DNA of 64,000 nucleotides. Origin: Eubacterium sp. GTDB lineage: Bacteria; Bacillota; Clostridia; Lachnospirales; Lachnospiraceae. Location: assembly GCA_024684035.1 (NCBI GenBank), contig JAIKXQ010000031.1:1-64000 (forward strand), written 5' to 3'. Under the pieces are notes generated by a model. The model saw only the letters and a program-made list of their open reading frames with translations, did no database searches and was not told the DNA's origin. The position numbers and the translations under genes are program-made. Positions 52,612 through 61,429 of this stretch are shown piece after piece (positions within the stretch are counted from its first letter, which is position 1; each line of letters starts with the position of its first letter).

Positions 52612-52905
52612 ATGGCAAAGTACAATGAGGATATCAAAGAGGCAATTAGACTGTTCCTTGAGGAAGATGAATTTCATGGCGTTGCTTTTGATGAGAAAAA
52701 AGGACAATTCAGATTCAAAATGAGCGTTGGAAATGGTATCCGGTATGCGGATCAGATTATACGAGTGGGTGAGGAAGATTTTTCCAGTATGTTGATCTGC
52801 CCCATTGAAGTAGATGAGAATAGCACGAAAGAAATGGAAGTGATGGCAGAATTTATTTGTCGTGCAAACTACGGACTCAAAAACGGTTGTTTTGGGATGG
52901 TGTAA
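52612..52905 (+). pseudogene. YbjN-like protein, C-terminally truncated
   Basis: A 97-residue frame with GAAAGGAGAAATC before its ATG. 'DEFHGVAFDEKKGQFRFKM' and 'IIRVGEEDFSSMLICPIEV' then 'MAEFICRANYGLKNG' match the YbjN-domain proteins of Clostridia as I remember them, in which the 'ANYGLKNG' stretch is followed by about 35 more residues. Here the protein ends five residues later. None of the other frames in the next 70 bases restores the missing part, so this looks like a deletion rather than a simple frameshift. It might still make a short protein. Confidence 0.55.
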
Positions 52906-52967
52906 TGGGATTATTAAACTTGTCCACTCATTACTGGCTGCAAAGAAACTGGATCAAAGTATATACT

Positions 52968-53019
52968 AAAAACGCTCCCAACATACATGATGTGACGTAT
53001 ATGTATGTTGGGAGCGTTT
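52968..53019. terminator. Bidirectional terminator between the YbjN-like gene and degV
   Basis: Perfect 18-bp stem AACGCTCCCAACATACAT / ATGTATGTTGGGAGCGTT with a 12-base loop, between convergent genes. Confidence 0.9.
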
Positions 53020-53035
53020 CGTGGGTATTCATTGT

Positions 53036-53902
53036 TTACGGATTTTCCAGCACCACCATGCCGAGAAGCCCCGGGCCGGTGTGCACAGCAAGGGAGGGAT
53101 TGATCTGCTTTGTAAAGAGGATCTCCGCCTGAGGCATGGCCTCCCTCACCATGTCGTTCAGAAGGGTGAGCTCTCCCGGCGCGTAACCTTCGGCCATGAT
53201 GATCCAGCAGGGCTTGTCTGTCTTCAGCATATCCAGAATCTTGGACTTGGAATTTTTGCGTCCGCGGATTTTCGCCGGTGTGTAGTAGACGCCGTCGTGA
53301 TCGCAGGAGATGATGGGGCGGATTCCAAGGGTACTTCCGATCAGATAGGACACGTTGCCGATGCGGCCGCCCTTGTGCAGGTACTTCAAAGTGTCCATGT
53401 AGAACAGAAGGTGAGAGTCATAGCGTTTTTTCTCAAGGCCTTCGGTAATCTGCTCGAAGGTCCAGCCGTCCCGGAGTTTTCTGGCTGCCCAGATGCCGAA
53501 GATTCCGCTTCCTACAGAGATGTTCTTCGTATTAAAGATGAAGGTGCGGAGTTTCTCGTGCTCGTTTGCCACGGTGTGTACGTTCTGAATCGTGTTGCTC
53601 AGGTGATCGGACATGCAGATCGCAATGACATTTTCGTAGCCCTTATTCTCGATTTCTGTGAAGACGTCGTCGATTTCCGCGAAGGAGGGCATGGAAGTCG
53701 TGGGGATCTCCTCCGGAAAACGGTCGTAGATGGTTTTTGCCTCAATGGTGATACCGTCCAGATAATCTTCCTTGTCGTACATGATATGAACCGGGAGTTC
53801 GAAGAACCCCAGCTCTTTGATGACATCCTGCGGAACGTCGCAGCAGGAATCTACAATGATGGCGGTTTTTGGATTGTCAGTTTTTGCTTCTGTGTGATTC
53901 AT
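53036..53902 (-). CDS. DegV family fatty-acid-binding protein
   Basis: A 288-residue cytoplasmic protein. 'AIIVDSCCDVPQDVIKEL' at the N-terminus, 'TTSMPSFAEI' and 'MDTLKYLHKGGRIG' are hallmarks of DegV/FakB, and the Ser/Thr pair that holds the fatty acid carboxylate is in the 'TSMPS' and 'LKYL' regions. FakB proteins present fatty acids to the kinase FakA for phospholipid synthesis. FakA is not in this window. A GGAGG precedes the ATG. Monocistronic. Confidence 0.92.
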   Translation of the reverse strand: MNHTEAKTDNPKTAIIVDSCCDVPQDVIKELGFFELPVHIMYDKEDYLDGITIEAKTIYDRFPEEIPTTSMPSFAEIDDVFTEIENKGYENVIAICMSDHLSNTIQNVHTVANEHEKLRTFIFNTKNISVGSGIFGIWAARKLRDGWTFEQITEGLEKKRYDSHLLFYMDTLKYLHKGGRIGNVSYLIGSTLGIRPIISCDHDGVYYTPAKIRGRKNSKSKILDMLKTDKPCWIIMAEGYAPGELTLLNDMVREAMPQAEILFTKQINPSLAVHTGPGLLGMVVLENP

Positions 53903-54213
53903 GGTATAGGCCTCCGGGTAATTATTTATACTTCCTTATGAAAAAAATGTGCGGAATTTCGAAACGTTTATTCTGTTGATTAAGAAATGTCGCACCAGTG
54001 TTATCAAATGACAAGCAATAATATACACTCTGGAGAAACCTGTGTCAAGGTTTTGAAAAACCGATAGTAAAGAATTGAAAAAACCAATGCAAAATAAAGA
54101 AAACCCGAAACGGGATTGCCGTTTTCTGAAATATAGAATATAATAACCTTTATATGTAATTGGAACAAATCGCAGAAATAATACAGAACAGGAAATTCAG
54201 AGGTCAAAAAAAC
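53903..54213. other. Intergenic region between divergent degV and DUF1836 genes
   Basis: 311 bp, AT-rich. It contains a small hairpin with AACCCGAAACGGGATTGCC near 54105 and a TATAAT-like ATATAAT near 54137. No gene is seen. Confidence 0.4.
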
Positions 54214-54762
54214 ATGGCAGTAGAAATCGAGACAGACGCACTGAAGGTGCTGGAAGACTTTGCCCTCCCGGAATACAATGAGATTCCGGATGTGGGGCTT
54301 TACCTGAAGCAGACAGTCAAATACTTGTCCGAATATCTGGAACCGGTGCAGGGAATTACTATCACAGAGTCCATGGTGAGCAACTATGTGAAACAGAAGC
54401 TGGTGGAAAGTCCGGTTCACAAGGAGTATCACAGAGATCAGATTGCGCTTCTCTTTTTTATAGCTTTTGCAAAATCGGTGTTGTCGCTGGAAGAGATCCG
54501 GTTTCTGATCGGCGTAATGGGAAAAAGCGGGTATGATGTCCGCCGGGCCTATTTATTCCTCTGCCGGGAACTGAAAGAGGATCTGGCGGAGATCACGACA
54601 CACAACGCGCCGAAGCATCCCTATCCTGCGGACGCGGAAATGTCCGAGGCGAAAAGCCTGTTCCGGAATGTTATCATCACCGTTGCAAACAAAATCTACA
54701 TCGACGCGTACTTTGCGGTGTTTGCGGAGAAAACCGAGAAGACAGAGACGGCAGAAAACTGA
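54214..54762 (+). CDS. DUF1836 protein, MerR-like helix-turn-helix
   Basis: A 182-residue protein; I use the ATG at 54214 ('MAVEIETDALKVLEDF'), although a TTG at 54160 would add 18 residues. 'LPEYNEIPDVGLYLKQTVKY' and 'ITESMVSNYVKQKLV' form the DUF1836 core, whose 'SMVSNYVKQ' is helix-turn-helix-like. A role as regulator is suggested by the fold only. It is followed 21 bases later by a histidine phosphatase gene, so the two probably form an operon. Confidence 0.85.
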   Translation: MAVEIETDALKVLEDFALPEYNEIPDVGLYLKQTVKYLSEYLEPVQGITITESMVSNYVKQKLVESPVHKEYHRDQIALLFFIAFAKSVLSLEEIRFLIGVMGKSGYDVRRAYLFLCRELKEDLAEITTHNAPKHPYPADAEMSEAKSLFRNVIITVANKIYIDAYFAVFAEKTEKTETAEN

Positions 54763-54783
54763 GAACGAATCAGGAGAAGACAA

Positions 54784-55320
54784 ATGGGAAAAGTGTATTT
54801 TACCAGACACGGACAGACGATCTGGAATGTTGAAAATAAAATCTGTGGGGCGACAGACATCGCGCTGACAGAACTTGGTCATCAGCAGGCGGAGGAACTC
54901 GGGAGAAAAATCCTTGCGGAGGGAATTCAGATCGATGAAATTCTGGCATCGCCTCTGGTGCGGGCGGCAGAGACCGCGCGCCATGTCTCAGAGGTCACCG
55001 GAATTCCCATGCGCATTGAAGAGAGACTGCGTGAGCAGAATTTCGGCCGCTATGAGTCGACGCCCAGAAACGGGGAGGAATTTGCCAGGGCAAAGGGGAA
55101 TTTCATCAATTCCTTTGACGGGGGCGAGACCATGCTCCATCTGGCTCAGAGGATCTACAATCTTCTCGACGACGTGAAGAAGGATGAGGAAAAGACCTAT
55201 CTGCTGGTGGCTCACAACGGCATCGCCCGGGTGATCCGATCCTACTTTGAGGATATGACCAATGAGGAGTACGCGGCCTACGGCATCCGGAACTGTGAAA
55301 TTCTCTCCTTCGAGTTCTAG
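54784..55320 (+). CDS. Histidine phosphatase family protein (phosphoglycerate mutase-like)
   Basis: A 178-residue enzyme. 'FTRHGQTIWN' has the phospho-accepting His near residue 8, 'ILASPLVRAAETA' the second Arg, and 'LLVAHNGIARVI' the second His. The size and sequence fit the broad-specificity phosphatase branch (CobC/PhoE-like), not the metabolic mutase. The natural substrate is not predictable. CAGGAGAAG precedes the ATG. Confidence 0.9.
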   Translation: MGKVYFTRHGQTIWNVENKICGATDIALTELGHQQAEELGRKILAEGIQIDEILASPLVRAAETARHVSEVTGIPMRIEERLREQNFGRYESTPRNGEEFARAKGNFINSFDGGETMLHLAQRIYNLLDDVKKDEEKTYLLVAHNGIARVIRSYFEDMTNEEYAAYGIRNCEILSFEF

Positions 55321-55383
55321 TATAGCTGTCGCAAAATAACCCGACTAATGCACCTTTTGGGGGGTGTATTGGTCTCTTTTTTT

Positions 55384-55436
55384 GTCTTATAGGAAATTCC
55401 TCCGAACTTCTCATGAGACAATTCGCCCGAAGGTGA
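55384..55436. repeat. Dispersed intergenic repeat, head part (copy E)
   Basis: GTCTTATAGGAAATTCCTCC and its pairing arm CTCATGAGAC, then ATTCGCCCGAAGG. Only the head hairpin is kept. It lies just upstream of the P-type ATPase promoter region (TATAAT at 55445-55450). A weak stem AATGCACC / GGTGTATT with a T run at 55348-55383 precedes it and may end the upstream operon. Confidence 0.75.
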
Positions 55437-55533
55437 ATGTAAGCTATAATAAAAGAAGAAAAATGCTTTGAAAAAAGTGCCGCCGGTTGTGCGAACCTTT
55501 TAGAGACCCGGCACAAGAAAAGAGGAGATGCGT

Positions 55534-58158
55534 ATGCAGAACTGGTATCAGATGGAAGGCCGTGAGGTTCTGGAGAAATTCGGAAGTACAAGCGCCGGAC
55601 TGGAGAGTCGTGAAATTCCGGAAAGACAGGAGAAGTACGGAAAGAACGTCCTCGAAGGAGGGGAAAAGGAGAGCGTCCTCCGGATTTTTCTCGGACAGTT
55701 TGCGGATATCATGGTCGTGATCCTGATGGCGGCCGCGGTGATTTCGATGTTCACCGGAGACGTGGAGAGTACCATTGTTATTTTTGCAGTGCTCATCCTC
55801 AACGCGGCGCTTGGTACGCTGCAGGAGGTGAAGGCACAGAAATCTCTGGAGGCTTTGAAGGCTCTGTCGTCGCCATCGGCTAAGGTCATGAGAAACGGGG
55901 AAAAGATCGAGGTGGATTCTTCCGAGATTGTTCCCGGCGATGTCATGATCCTCGAGGCCGGCGATATGGTGACGGCGGACGGAAGAATCCTGGAGAGTTT
56001 TTCCCTCCAACTCAATGAGAGTTCCCTGACCGGTGAGTCCACAAATGTGGAAAAAACAGCGGAGATTCTCGAGGGAGAGACTGCTCTGGCCGATCAGAAA
56101 AATATGGTTCACTCCGGAAGTCTGGTGACTTACGGAAGAGCGCTGGTCTGTGTCACAGAGACCGGTATGGAGACGGAGATCGGCCGGATCGCGAAGCTGA
56201 TGAACGATACAAAAGAGAAGAAGACGCCGCTTCAGGTTGCCATGGATAATTTCAGCAAGTGGCTGGCCACGGCGATACTTCTGATCTGTCTGGCTGTCTT
56301 CGCTCTGGAGATGCTCCGTGGAATGGAACTGATAGATTCCCTTCTTTTTGCGGTGGCACTGGCAGTTGCCGCCATTCCGGAGGCCTTGAGCTCCATCATC
56401 ACCATCTGTCAGGCCATGGGCACACAGAAGATGGCAAAAGAAAACGCCATTATCAAGAATCTTTCCGCTGTGGAATCCCTGGGTTGTGTGTCCGTGATCT
56501 GCTCCGATAAGACAGGAACCCTGACGCAGAACAAGATGACGGTGCAGAAAATCTACACCGGAGGTGAGATCCTGGAAGTGGAGGATCTGCAGCTTACAAA
56601 CCAGCTCCACCGTTACCTTCTCTACGACGCTGTTCTCGACAATGACTCCAGTATCGTGGACGGCAAAGGGATCGGTGATCCTACGGAGTATGCGCTGCTT
56701 TCCATGTACCGGAAAGTAAACGGAATCATTAATGAGGATGCACCTTCTCTCTCGGAGGATCTTCTCCGGGAATTTCTGGAGCGAAAGGATGAAGTGCCCT
56801 TTGATTCTGACCGGAAGCTGATGAGTACGCAGCACGACATCCATGGCGTCTCCACGGTATTCACCAAGGGAGCGGTGGATGTTCTTCTGGACAGATGTAT
56901 TTCCATCCGGACGGCGGAGGGCGTGCGTCCCATCACCGAAGAAGACAAGAACAACATCCGCGAGGTGAACCGCAGCTTTTCGGAGGAAGGACTCCGGGTG
57001 CTGGCTTTTGCCTACTTTGAATCGGAAGAAGATCTCTCTGTCGAGACAGAAGATGACTACATCTTCCTGGGTCTGATCTCCATGATGGATCCGCCCAGAG
57101 AAGAGTCCCGGGAGGCCGTTGCGGCAGCGGCAGGCGCCGGCATCCGCACGGTTATGATCACCGGCGACCACAAGATCACTGCCACCTCCATCGCGAAGCA
57201 GATCGGTATCTTCCGCGAGGGCGACCTTGCCCTCACCGGTATGGAGCTGGATCGCATGAGTGACGAAGAATTCGCGGAAAAAATTGAGAAGATTTCCGTC
57301 TATGCCCGTGTGTCACCGGAGAACAAGATCCGGATCGTTGATGCATGGCAGAAGAAGGGAAAAATTGTCTCCATGACCGGAGATGGTGTCAATGACGCGC
57401 CGGCACTGAAGAAGGCCGACATTGGCGTGGCCATGGGAATCACGGGAACAGAGGTTTCCAAGGATGCGGCATCCATGATACTGGCGGATGACAACTTTGC
57501 CACCATCATCAAAGCAGTGGCTAACGGCAGAACGATTTTCCGGAACATCCGGAACGCGGTTCTATTTCTGCTCTCAGGAAATCTGTCCGCCATCATCACG
57601 GTGCTCTTTACATCCATTGCGGCTTTGCCGATTCCGTTCCGCGCCGTACAGCTTCTCTTTATCAATCTGGTGACAGATTCCCTTCCGGCTCTTGCCATCG
57701 GCATGGAACCCGGAGAGAGAAATGTATTGAGACAGAAACCGAGAGATCCGGACGCCGGAATCATGGATAGGAAGTTTGTTTTACAGATGGTGCTTCAGGG
57801 ACTGTTGATCTCGGCCTCTGTGATCACAGCCTATCTCATCGGACTTCAGAAGAGCCCGGCACTGGCCTGTTCCATGGCATTTACGACCCTTACGCTGGCA
57901 AGACTCTTCCACGGATTTAACTGCAGAGGAGATCAGAGCATCTTCAGCCTTGGCTTCGGAAGCAATCTCTACAGCCTTGGCGCCTTCGCCCTCGGCTGTC
58001 TGCTGGTGGCCCTCGTGCTCTTTGTGCCGGTGGTCAGCGGTATGTTCTCCGTGGCAGAGATTACTATGGGAGAAGTGGGAATCATAGCTCTTCTGGCATT
58101 CCAGCCGACGATGATCATTCAGCTGGTGAAGACCATTGTGGACAGCGTGAATTCTTAA
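55534..58158 (+). CDS. Cation-transporting P-type ATPase, Ca2+ (P2) type
   Basis: An 874-residue P-type pump; the ATG at 55534 is six bases after AGAGGAG, which favours it over the ATG at 55528. Order: cation ATPase N-domain ('LEKFGSTSAGL'), membrane helices, actuator 'LTGES', the ion-site helix with 'AAIPEALSS', phosphorylated D325 in 'CSDKTGTLTQNK', nucleotide-binding 'KGAVDVL', 'MITGDHK', 'TGDGVNDAPALKKADIG', and C-terminal helices. The 'PEAL' in helix 4 and overall length fit SERCA/PMCA-like Ca2+ exporters of Gram-positive bacteria such as LMCA1. It probably pumps Ca2+ out of the cell. It is monocistronic. Confidence 0.93.
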   Translation: MQNWYQMEGREVLEKFGSTSAGLESREIPERQEKYGKNVLEGGEKESVLRIFLGQFADIMVVILMAAAVISMFTGDVESTIVIFAVLILNAALGTLQEVKAQKSLEALKALSSPSAKVMRNGEKIEVDSSEIVPGDVMILEAGDMVTADGRILESFSLQLNESSLTGESTNVEKTAEILEGETALADQKNMVHSGSLVTYGRALVCVTETGMETEIGRIAKLMNDTKEKKTPLQVAMDNFSKWLATAILLICLAVFALEMLRGMELIDSLLFAVALAVAAIPEALSSIITICQAMGTQKMAKENAIIKNLSAVESLGCVSVICSDKTGTLTQNKMTVQKIYTGGEILEVEDLQLTNQLHRYLLYDAVLDNDSSIVDGKGIGDPTEYALLSMYRKVNGIINEDAPSLSEDLLREFLERKDEVPFDSDRKLMSTQHDIHGVSTVFTKGAVDVLLDRCISIRTAEGVRPITEEDKNNIREVNRSFSEEGLRVLAFAYFESEEDLSVETEDDYIFLGLISMMDPPREESREAVAAAAGAGIRTVMITGDHKITATSIAKQIGIFREGDLALTGMELDRMSDEEFAEKIEKISVYARVSPENKIRIVDAWQKKGKIVSMTGDGVNDAPALKKADIGVAMGITGTEVSKDAASMILADDNFATIIKAVANGRTIFRNIRNAVLFLLSGNLSAIITVLFTSIAALPIPFRAVQLLFINLVTDSLPALAIGMEPGERNVLRQKPRDPDAGIMDRKFVLQMVLQGLLISASVITAYLIGLQKSPALACSMAFTTLTLARLFHGFNCRGDQSIFSLGFGSNLYSLGAFALGCLLVALVLFVPVVSGMFSVAEITMGEVGIIALLAFQPTMIIQLVKTIVDSVNS

Positions 58159-58170
58159 AAAAGGAAAAAG

Positions 58171-58206
58171 AAGGGCGCTCCGTCTGGAGCGCCCTTCAAT
58201 ATTTTT
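58171..58206 (+). terminator. Intrinsic terminator after the P-type ATPase gene
   Basis: Perfect stem AAGGGCGCTCC / GGAGCGCCCTT with GTCT-type loop and ATATTTTT after it. From 58207 to 58357 no gene is seen. Confidence 0.9.
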
Positions 58207-58357
58207 CGGCAAAAAAAGAAGAACCCGACGCATCAGGTTCCTCCAGGTGTAGTCCGAAGACATCCACCGCAATCCTAACTATAATATACTCCTCTCGAGT
58301 ATTTGGCGCAAGCTGATTATGAAATGTTGAAATGGTAGATACAATTCGGAATAATCC

Positions 58358-58386
58358 TTGTTCAAACATGAATTTTGTGTTAAAAT
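58358..58386 (+). promoter_or_regulatory. Promoter of the DUF5684-like gene
   Basis: TTGTTC at 58358-58363 and TAAAAT at 58381-58386 with a 17-bp spacer. Confidence 0.5.
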
Positions 58387-58436
58387 TACATAAAATTTGT
58401 TGGGGATCCGGTTTAGAAACCGGGAAAGGAGTGGTT

Positions 58437-59108
58437 ATGGAGTATTCGTATTATTACACTACGGAGATCAGCCCTGCATTTGGCGCTGGTTGTCTGTTGG
58501 TGAGCGTACTCGCAATTATCGCCTGGTGGAAACTTTTCCAGAAGGCGGGAGAGCCGGGATGGGCAGCTATTGTTCCGTTCTACAATCTTTATGAGATTTT
58601 TAAAATTACATGGGGCAACGGAATTTTCTTCCTGCTTTTGCTCATTCCGATTGCAAACTTTGTAATTCTGATCATCACATGGGTGAAGCTTGCGAAAGCC
58701 TATGGAAAAGGCGGCGGATTTGCCTGTGGACTTATTTTCCTGAACTTTATCTTCCTGCTGATCCTTGCATTCTCTGATGCACAGTATGTGGGACCGGACG
58801 GTCAGGGAAGCTACAATCCGAACGGTTACAACCCGAACGGCTACAACCCGAATATGCAGGGCGGTTACAACCCGAACATGCAGGGCGGTTACGGTCAGGG
58901 CGGTTACAACCCGAATATGCAGGGTGGATATAATCAGAACGGTTACAATCCGGGTATGCAGGGAGGCTACAACCCGAATGCGCAGGGCGGATATGATCCG
59001 AACGGCTACAACCAGAACGGTTACAATCCGCAGGGCGGCTATAACCAGAACGGATATGATCCGAACGGCTATAACCAGAATGGAAACTATCCGAACGGAA
59101 TGCAGTAA
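58437..59108 (+). CDS. DUF5684-like membrane protein with Asn/Gly/Tyr-rich repeat tail
   Basis: A 223-residue protein; GAAAGGAG precedes the ATG at 58437. The N-terminal 120 residues have three membrane helices and the motif 'WWKLFQKAGEPGWAAIVPFY' then 'VKLAKAYGKG', typical of DUF5684 (a domain also fused to signal peptidase-like proteins). From about residue 122 to the end, some 100 residues are built from imperfect repeats of 'GYNPN', 'MQGG' and 'QNGYNPQGG'. The tail has almost no charge and resembles prion-like low-complexity sequence. It should lie on one side of the membrane. Function unknown. Confidence 0.82.
   Translation: MEYSYYYTTEISPAFGAGCLLVSVLAIIAWWKLFQKAGEPGWAAIVPFYNLYEIFKITWGNGIFFLLLLIPIANFVILIITWVKLAKAYGKGGGFACGLIFLNFIFLLILAFSDAQYVGPDGQGSYNPNGYNPNGYNPNMQGGYNPNMQGGYGQGGYNPNMQGGYNQNGYNPGMQGGYNPNAQGGYDPNGYNQNGYNPQGGYNQNGYDPNGYNQNGNYPNGMQ
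58800..59102 (+). repeat. Coding tandem repeats in the Asn/Gly/Tyr-rich tail
   Basis: Imperfect in-frame repeats of units such as GGTTACAACCCGAACATGCA and AACGGCTACAAC. The unit length varies between 5 and 13 codons, so copy number may vary between strains. Confidence 0.85.
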
Positions 59109-59156
59109 ACCGAATAAAGACAACGAGGAGCGGTGCGTGAGCGCCGCTCCTTTTTT

Positions 59157-59245
59157 CTGGGTAGCAAATTGCTCCGCATTCCCTATGAAACATAATACTT
59201 AGCTTAGGTGCACAGCTCGCATATAAGAAGAACCCTACGCGATTC
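59157..59245. repeat. Dispersed intergenic repeat, degenerate (copy F)
   Basis: AGCAAATTGCTCCGCATTCC then CTATGAAACATAATACT, CACAGCTCGCATATAAGAAG and ACGCGATTCGTGC follow the block order of copy C but with many changes. The first arm of the head hairpin is largely lost. Confidence 0.6.
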
Positions 59246-59308
59246 GTGCACAATCCATAAATTGCGGGAGGAACTGTTGGTATCATAAACAAAGATTTTG
59301 ATAAATAC

Positions 59309-59339
59309 TTGAATTTTTTCAAAATTTTGTATATATAAT
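59309..59339 (+). promoter_or_regulatory. Promoter of the LTA-synthase-like gene
   Basis: TTGAAT at 59309-59314 with TATATA (17-bp spacer) or TATAAT (19-bp spacer, 59334-59339). The region is AT-rich. Confidence 0.45.
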
Positions 59340-59380
59340 ATATAGAATATGCAATAGCAACAGGTGGTAGCAAAGCAGTA

Positions 59381-61216
59381 ATGGGGAAGTTTTTTGGGTT
59401 TTACAAAAGTGAGCGCGGAAGGAAGATTCTGTGCCTCGCAAGGTATGCAATTTCGGTTCTATTGATGATTATGGCGGCGACAAACGCAGGGGCGTCGATG
59501 CTTCTGGTATGGATCCCGGAGCTGGTGATTCTGATTTGTCTGACGCAGATTCTTGCAGGAATTTCCGTGAAGAATAAATGGGGAATGAAGGGATGCCGGG
59601 GGCTCTTTTATGTCTCCGGTTTTTTTCTTGTGCTCTATAACATCCAGATGATGGTGATGTTCTTCGGAAGTTCCTTCATCACGCACACCATGATGACCAA
59701 TATGGCGGCGGTGAAGGATCTGAGTGGAAAGACGGGGCCTTATGCGGCGGGAGTTCTTCTCGTGGTGATCTCGGCGTTTCTGCCCATCGTCTGTTTCCAG
59801 AAAAGAATGGCGAAAAAAATACTATACGGATCAATGGCTGTGGAGATGGTGACGATCCTGATGACCGGTTGCGGAGTCTCTCCGTGTCTTGGCTATGTAC
59901 AGCTTTTTCAGACCGCAAGAAATTCTGCGGAGATCAGCAGGCGTGTGTCCACCGCGGAAGTAAACGCCGCGGATTTTAAGAACGAGAAGAAGGATGAAGA
60001 TGAACGCCTGACGGCAACTCCTTCTACGGCGGCGCCGAAGTCCGGATCCGGGGAAGAGGCGGAACAGGAGAAGGCGTCGGAGGGATCCCGGAAGGCTCTG
60101 ACGGCAACGCCGGTGGAGACGGCCTTCACGGACGAAATGGTGATCAGGGACAATGCCCTGGTTTCGGCGGATTCGAAGAAGTCGGAGGTTGTCAAACCTT
60201 CCTATGACGGGTCCCGGGGAGTACAGCCGAATATCATTTTGATTCTCACCGAAGGTTTTTCTCAGGATATCGTGGAGCATCCCAAAGAGGTGACGCCGAA
60301 TGTGGCGGCCTATGAGGAAAAATCTCTGAATTTCACGAACTACTACAACCACACCTTCGCCACTTACCGGGGGGTCATCGGCCAGCTTTACAGCGGGCAT
60401 CAGCTCAATGACATGGATGTGAATCATCTGGTCTCCATGCATTCGATTCTGGAAGATCGTGGCTACACGACCACCTTTGTTAATGTAGAGCCGAAGAAGG
60501 AAGACTGGACGCAGTATGTACACAATCTCGGTTTTCAGAATGTAGTGGGGGACGACGCGACAGAACTGAAGGGAATGGCAGAGACCCTGTCGGACAGACA
60601 GGCCTATGATCTTCTCTTCGATACGGTCATGGAGCAGAATGAGACAGGAAAGCCGTCGTTTACCGTGATCTATACCTTCGGAACCCACCTGTCTCTGGAT
60701 TCCACGGACAAGAAGTTCGGTGACGGCAAAGATCCCGTGAGAAACCGGTATTACAATATGGATTACCAGTTCAGCAAATTCATGGAGAAGTATGAGAAGA
60801 GCGAACTGGCGGACAACACCATTGTAATTTTTACAGCGGATCATGCAGCCTATGTGGACAATTCCTACCGCAGTGCCTTCCCCGGAAAAAAGAGAAAGAG
60901 CCGTGTATGTTCCAGGATTCCCTTCTTTATTTATTATCCGGGAATCCGGCCGCAGACCGTTGACGTCAGGGGAAGAAATTCTCTGGATATGACACCTACG
61001 GTACTGGATTATCTCGGTGTGTCCGCGGACAACTATTTCCTGGGCTGTTCCCTCCTTTCACCGGAGGCGAACGACTTTGATGTGGTCTTTGACGATCCGG
61101 ATGAGGAGTGGTGGACAGCCGGCGGTCAGCTCACAGAGCTGGACAAGTCGGAGAGTACCATCCAGCAGAAAATCTTCGATTATTATACACTTGCAAGGAA
61201 CGGTGTCTATGAGTGA
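59381..61216 (+). CDS. LTA-synthase-like membrane sulfatase-fold enzyme
   Basis: A 611-residue protein. Residues 20-180 carry about four or five membrane helices. A low-complexity Ala/Lys/Glu-rich linker follows (about 190-275, 'TATPSTAAPKSGSGEEAEQ' is part of it). The external alkaline-phosphatase-fold domain starts at 'PNIILILTEGFSQD', has the probable nucleophile Thr in 'TFATYRGVIG', 'YTFGTHLSLD' and the metal site 'IFTADHAAYVD'. These fit the LtaS/sulfatase family, which transfers glycerol phosphate or phosphoethanolamine to envelope polymers. The catalytic order is complete. The family member and acceptor cannot be told; the short N-terminus differs from true LtaS. Confidence 0.85.
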   Translation: MGKFFGFYKSERGRKILCLARYAISVLLMIMAATNAGASMLLVWIPELVILICLTQILAGISVKNKWGMKGCRGLFYVSGFFLVLYNIQMMVMFFGSSFITHTMMTNMAAVKDLSGKTGPYAAGVLLVVISAFLPIVCFQKRMAKKILYGSMAVEMVTILMTGCGVSPCLGYVQLFQTARNSAEISRRVSTAEVNAADFKNEKKDEDERLTATPSTAAPKSGSGEEAEQEKASEGSRKALTATPVETAFTDEMVIRDNALVSADSKKSEVVKPSYDGSRGVQPNIILILTEGFSQDIVEHPKEVTPNVAAYEEKSLNFTNYYNHTFATYRGVIGQLYSGHQLNDMDVNHLVSMHSILEDRGYTTTFVNVEPKKEDWTQYVHNLGFQNVVGDDATELKGMAETLSDRQAYDLLFDTVMEQNETGKPSFTVIYTFGTHLSLDSTDKKFGDGKDPVRNRYYNMDYQFSKFMEKYEKSELADNTIVIFTADHAAYVDNSYRSAFPGKKRKSRVCSRIPFFIYYPGIRPQTVDVRGRNSLDMTPTVLDYLGVSADNYFLGCSLLSPEANDFDVVFDDPDEEWWTAGGQLTELDKSESTIQQKIFDYYTLARNGVYE

Positions 61217-61250
61217 CAGCGGTGACCGGCAGATATTGATGTCAACGGGA

Positions 61251-61294
61251 CTGCCCGGAAGCTTTCGGAAACGGAACTTCCGGGCAGCTTTTTA
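61251..61294 (+). terminator. Intrinsic terminator after the LTA-synthase-like gene
   Basis: Perfect stem CTGCCCGGAAG / CTTCCGGGCAG followed by CTTTTT. Confidence 0.88.
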
Positions 61295-61359
61295 TCTCAT
61301 GGTAAATCGCTTCGCGATTCTGCTCGCGCCCCTTTCGTCCGCTTTCGGACTTTTTTTGT
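61293..61359. repeat. Dispersed intergenic repeat, internally deleted (copy G)
   Basis: Head TTATCTCATGGTAAAT joins directly to ATCGCTTCGCGATTCTGCT, CGCGCCCCTTTC and tail GTCCGCTTTCGGAC with TTTTTTT. The tail here is a complete intrinsic terminator. The following gene's -35 box begins in its last bases. Confidence 0.8.
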
Positions 61360-61384
61360 CGAAATTCTGTGCGCATGGTATAAT
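61356..61384 (+). promoter_or_regulatory. Promoter of the asparagine-synthase-like gene
   Basis: TTGTCG at 61356-61361 and TATAAT at 61379-61384 with a 17-bp spacer. The -35 overlaps the end of repeat copy G. Confidence 0.65.
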
Positions 61385-61429
61385 ACGGGACGTAGTGTAA
61401 TCAAATACAACTATCAGTGAGGTTAAAAA

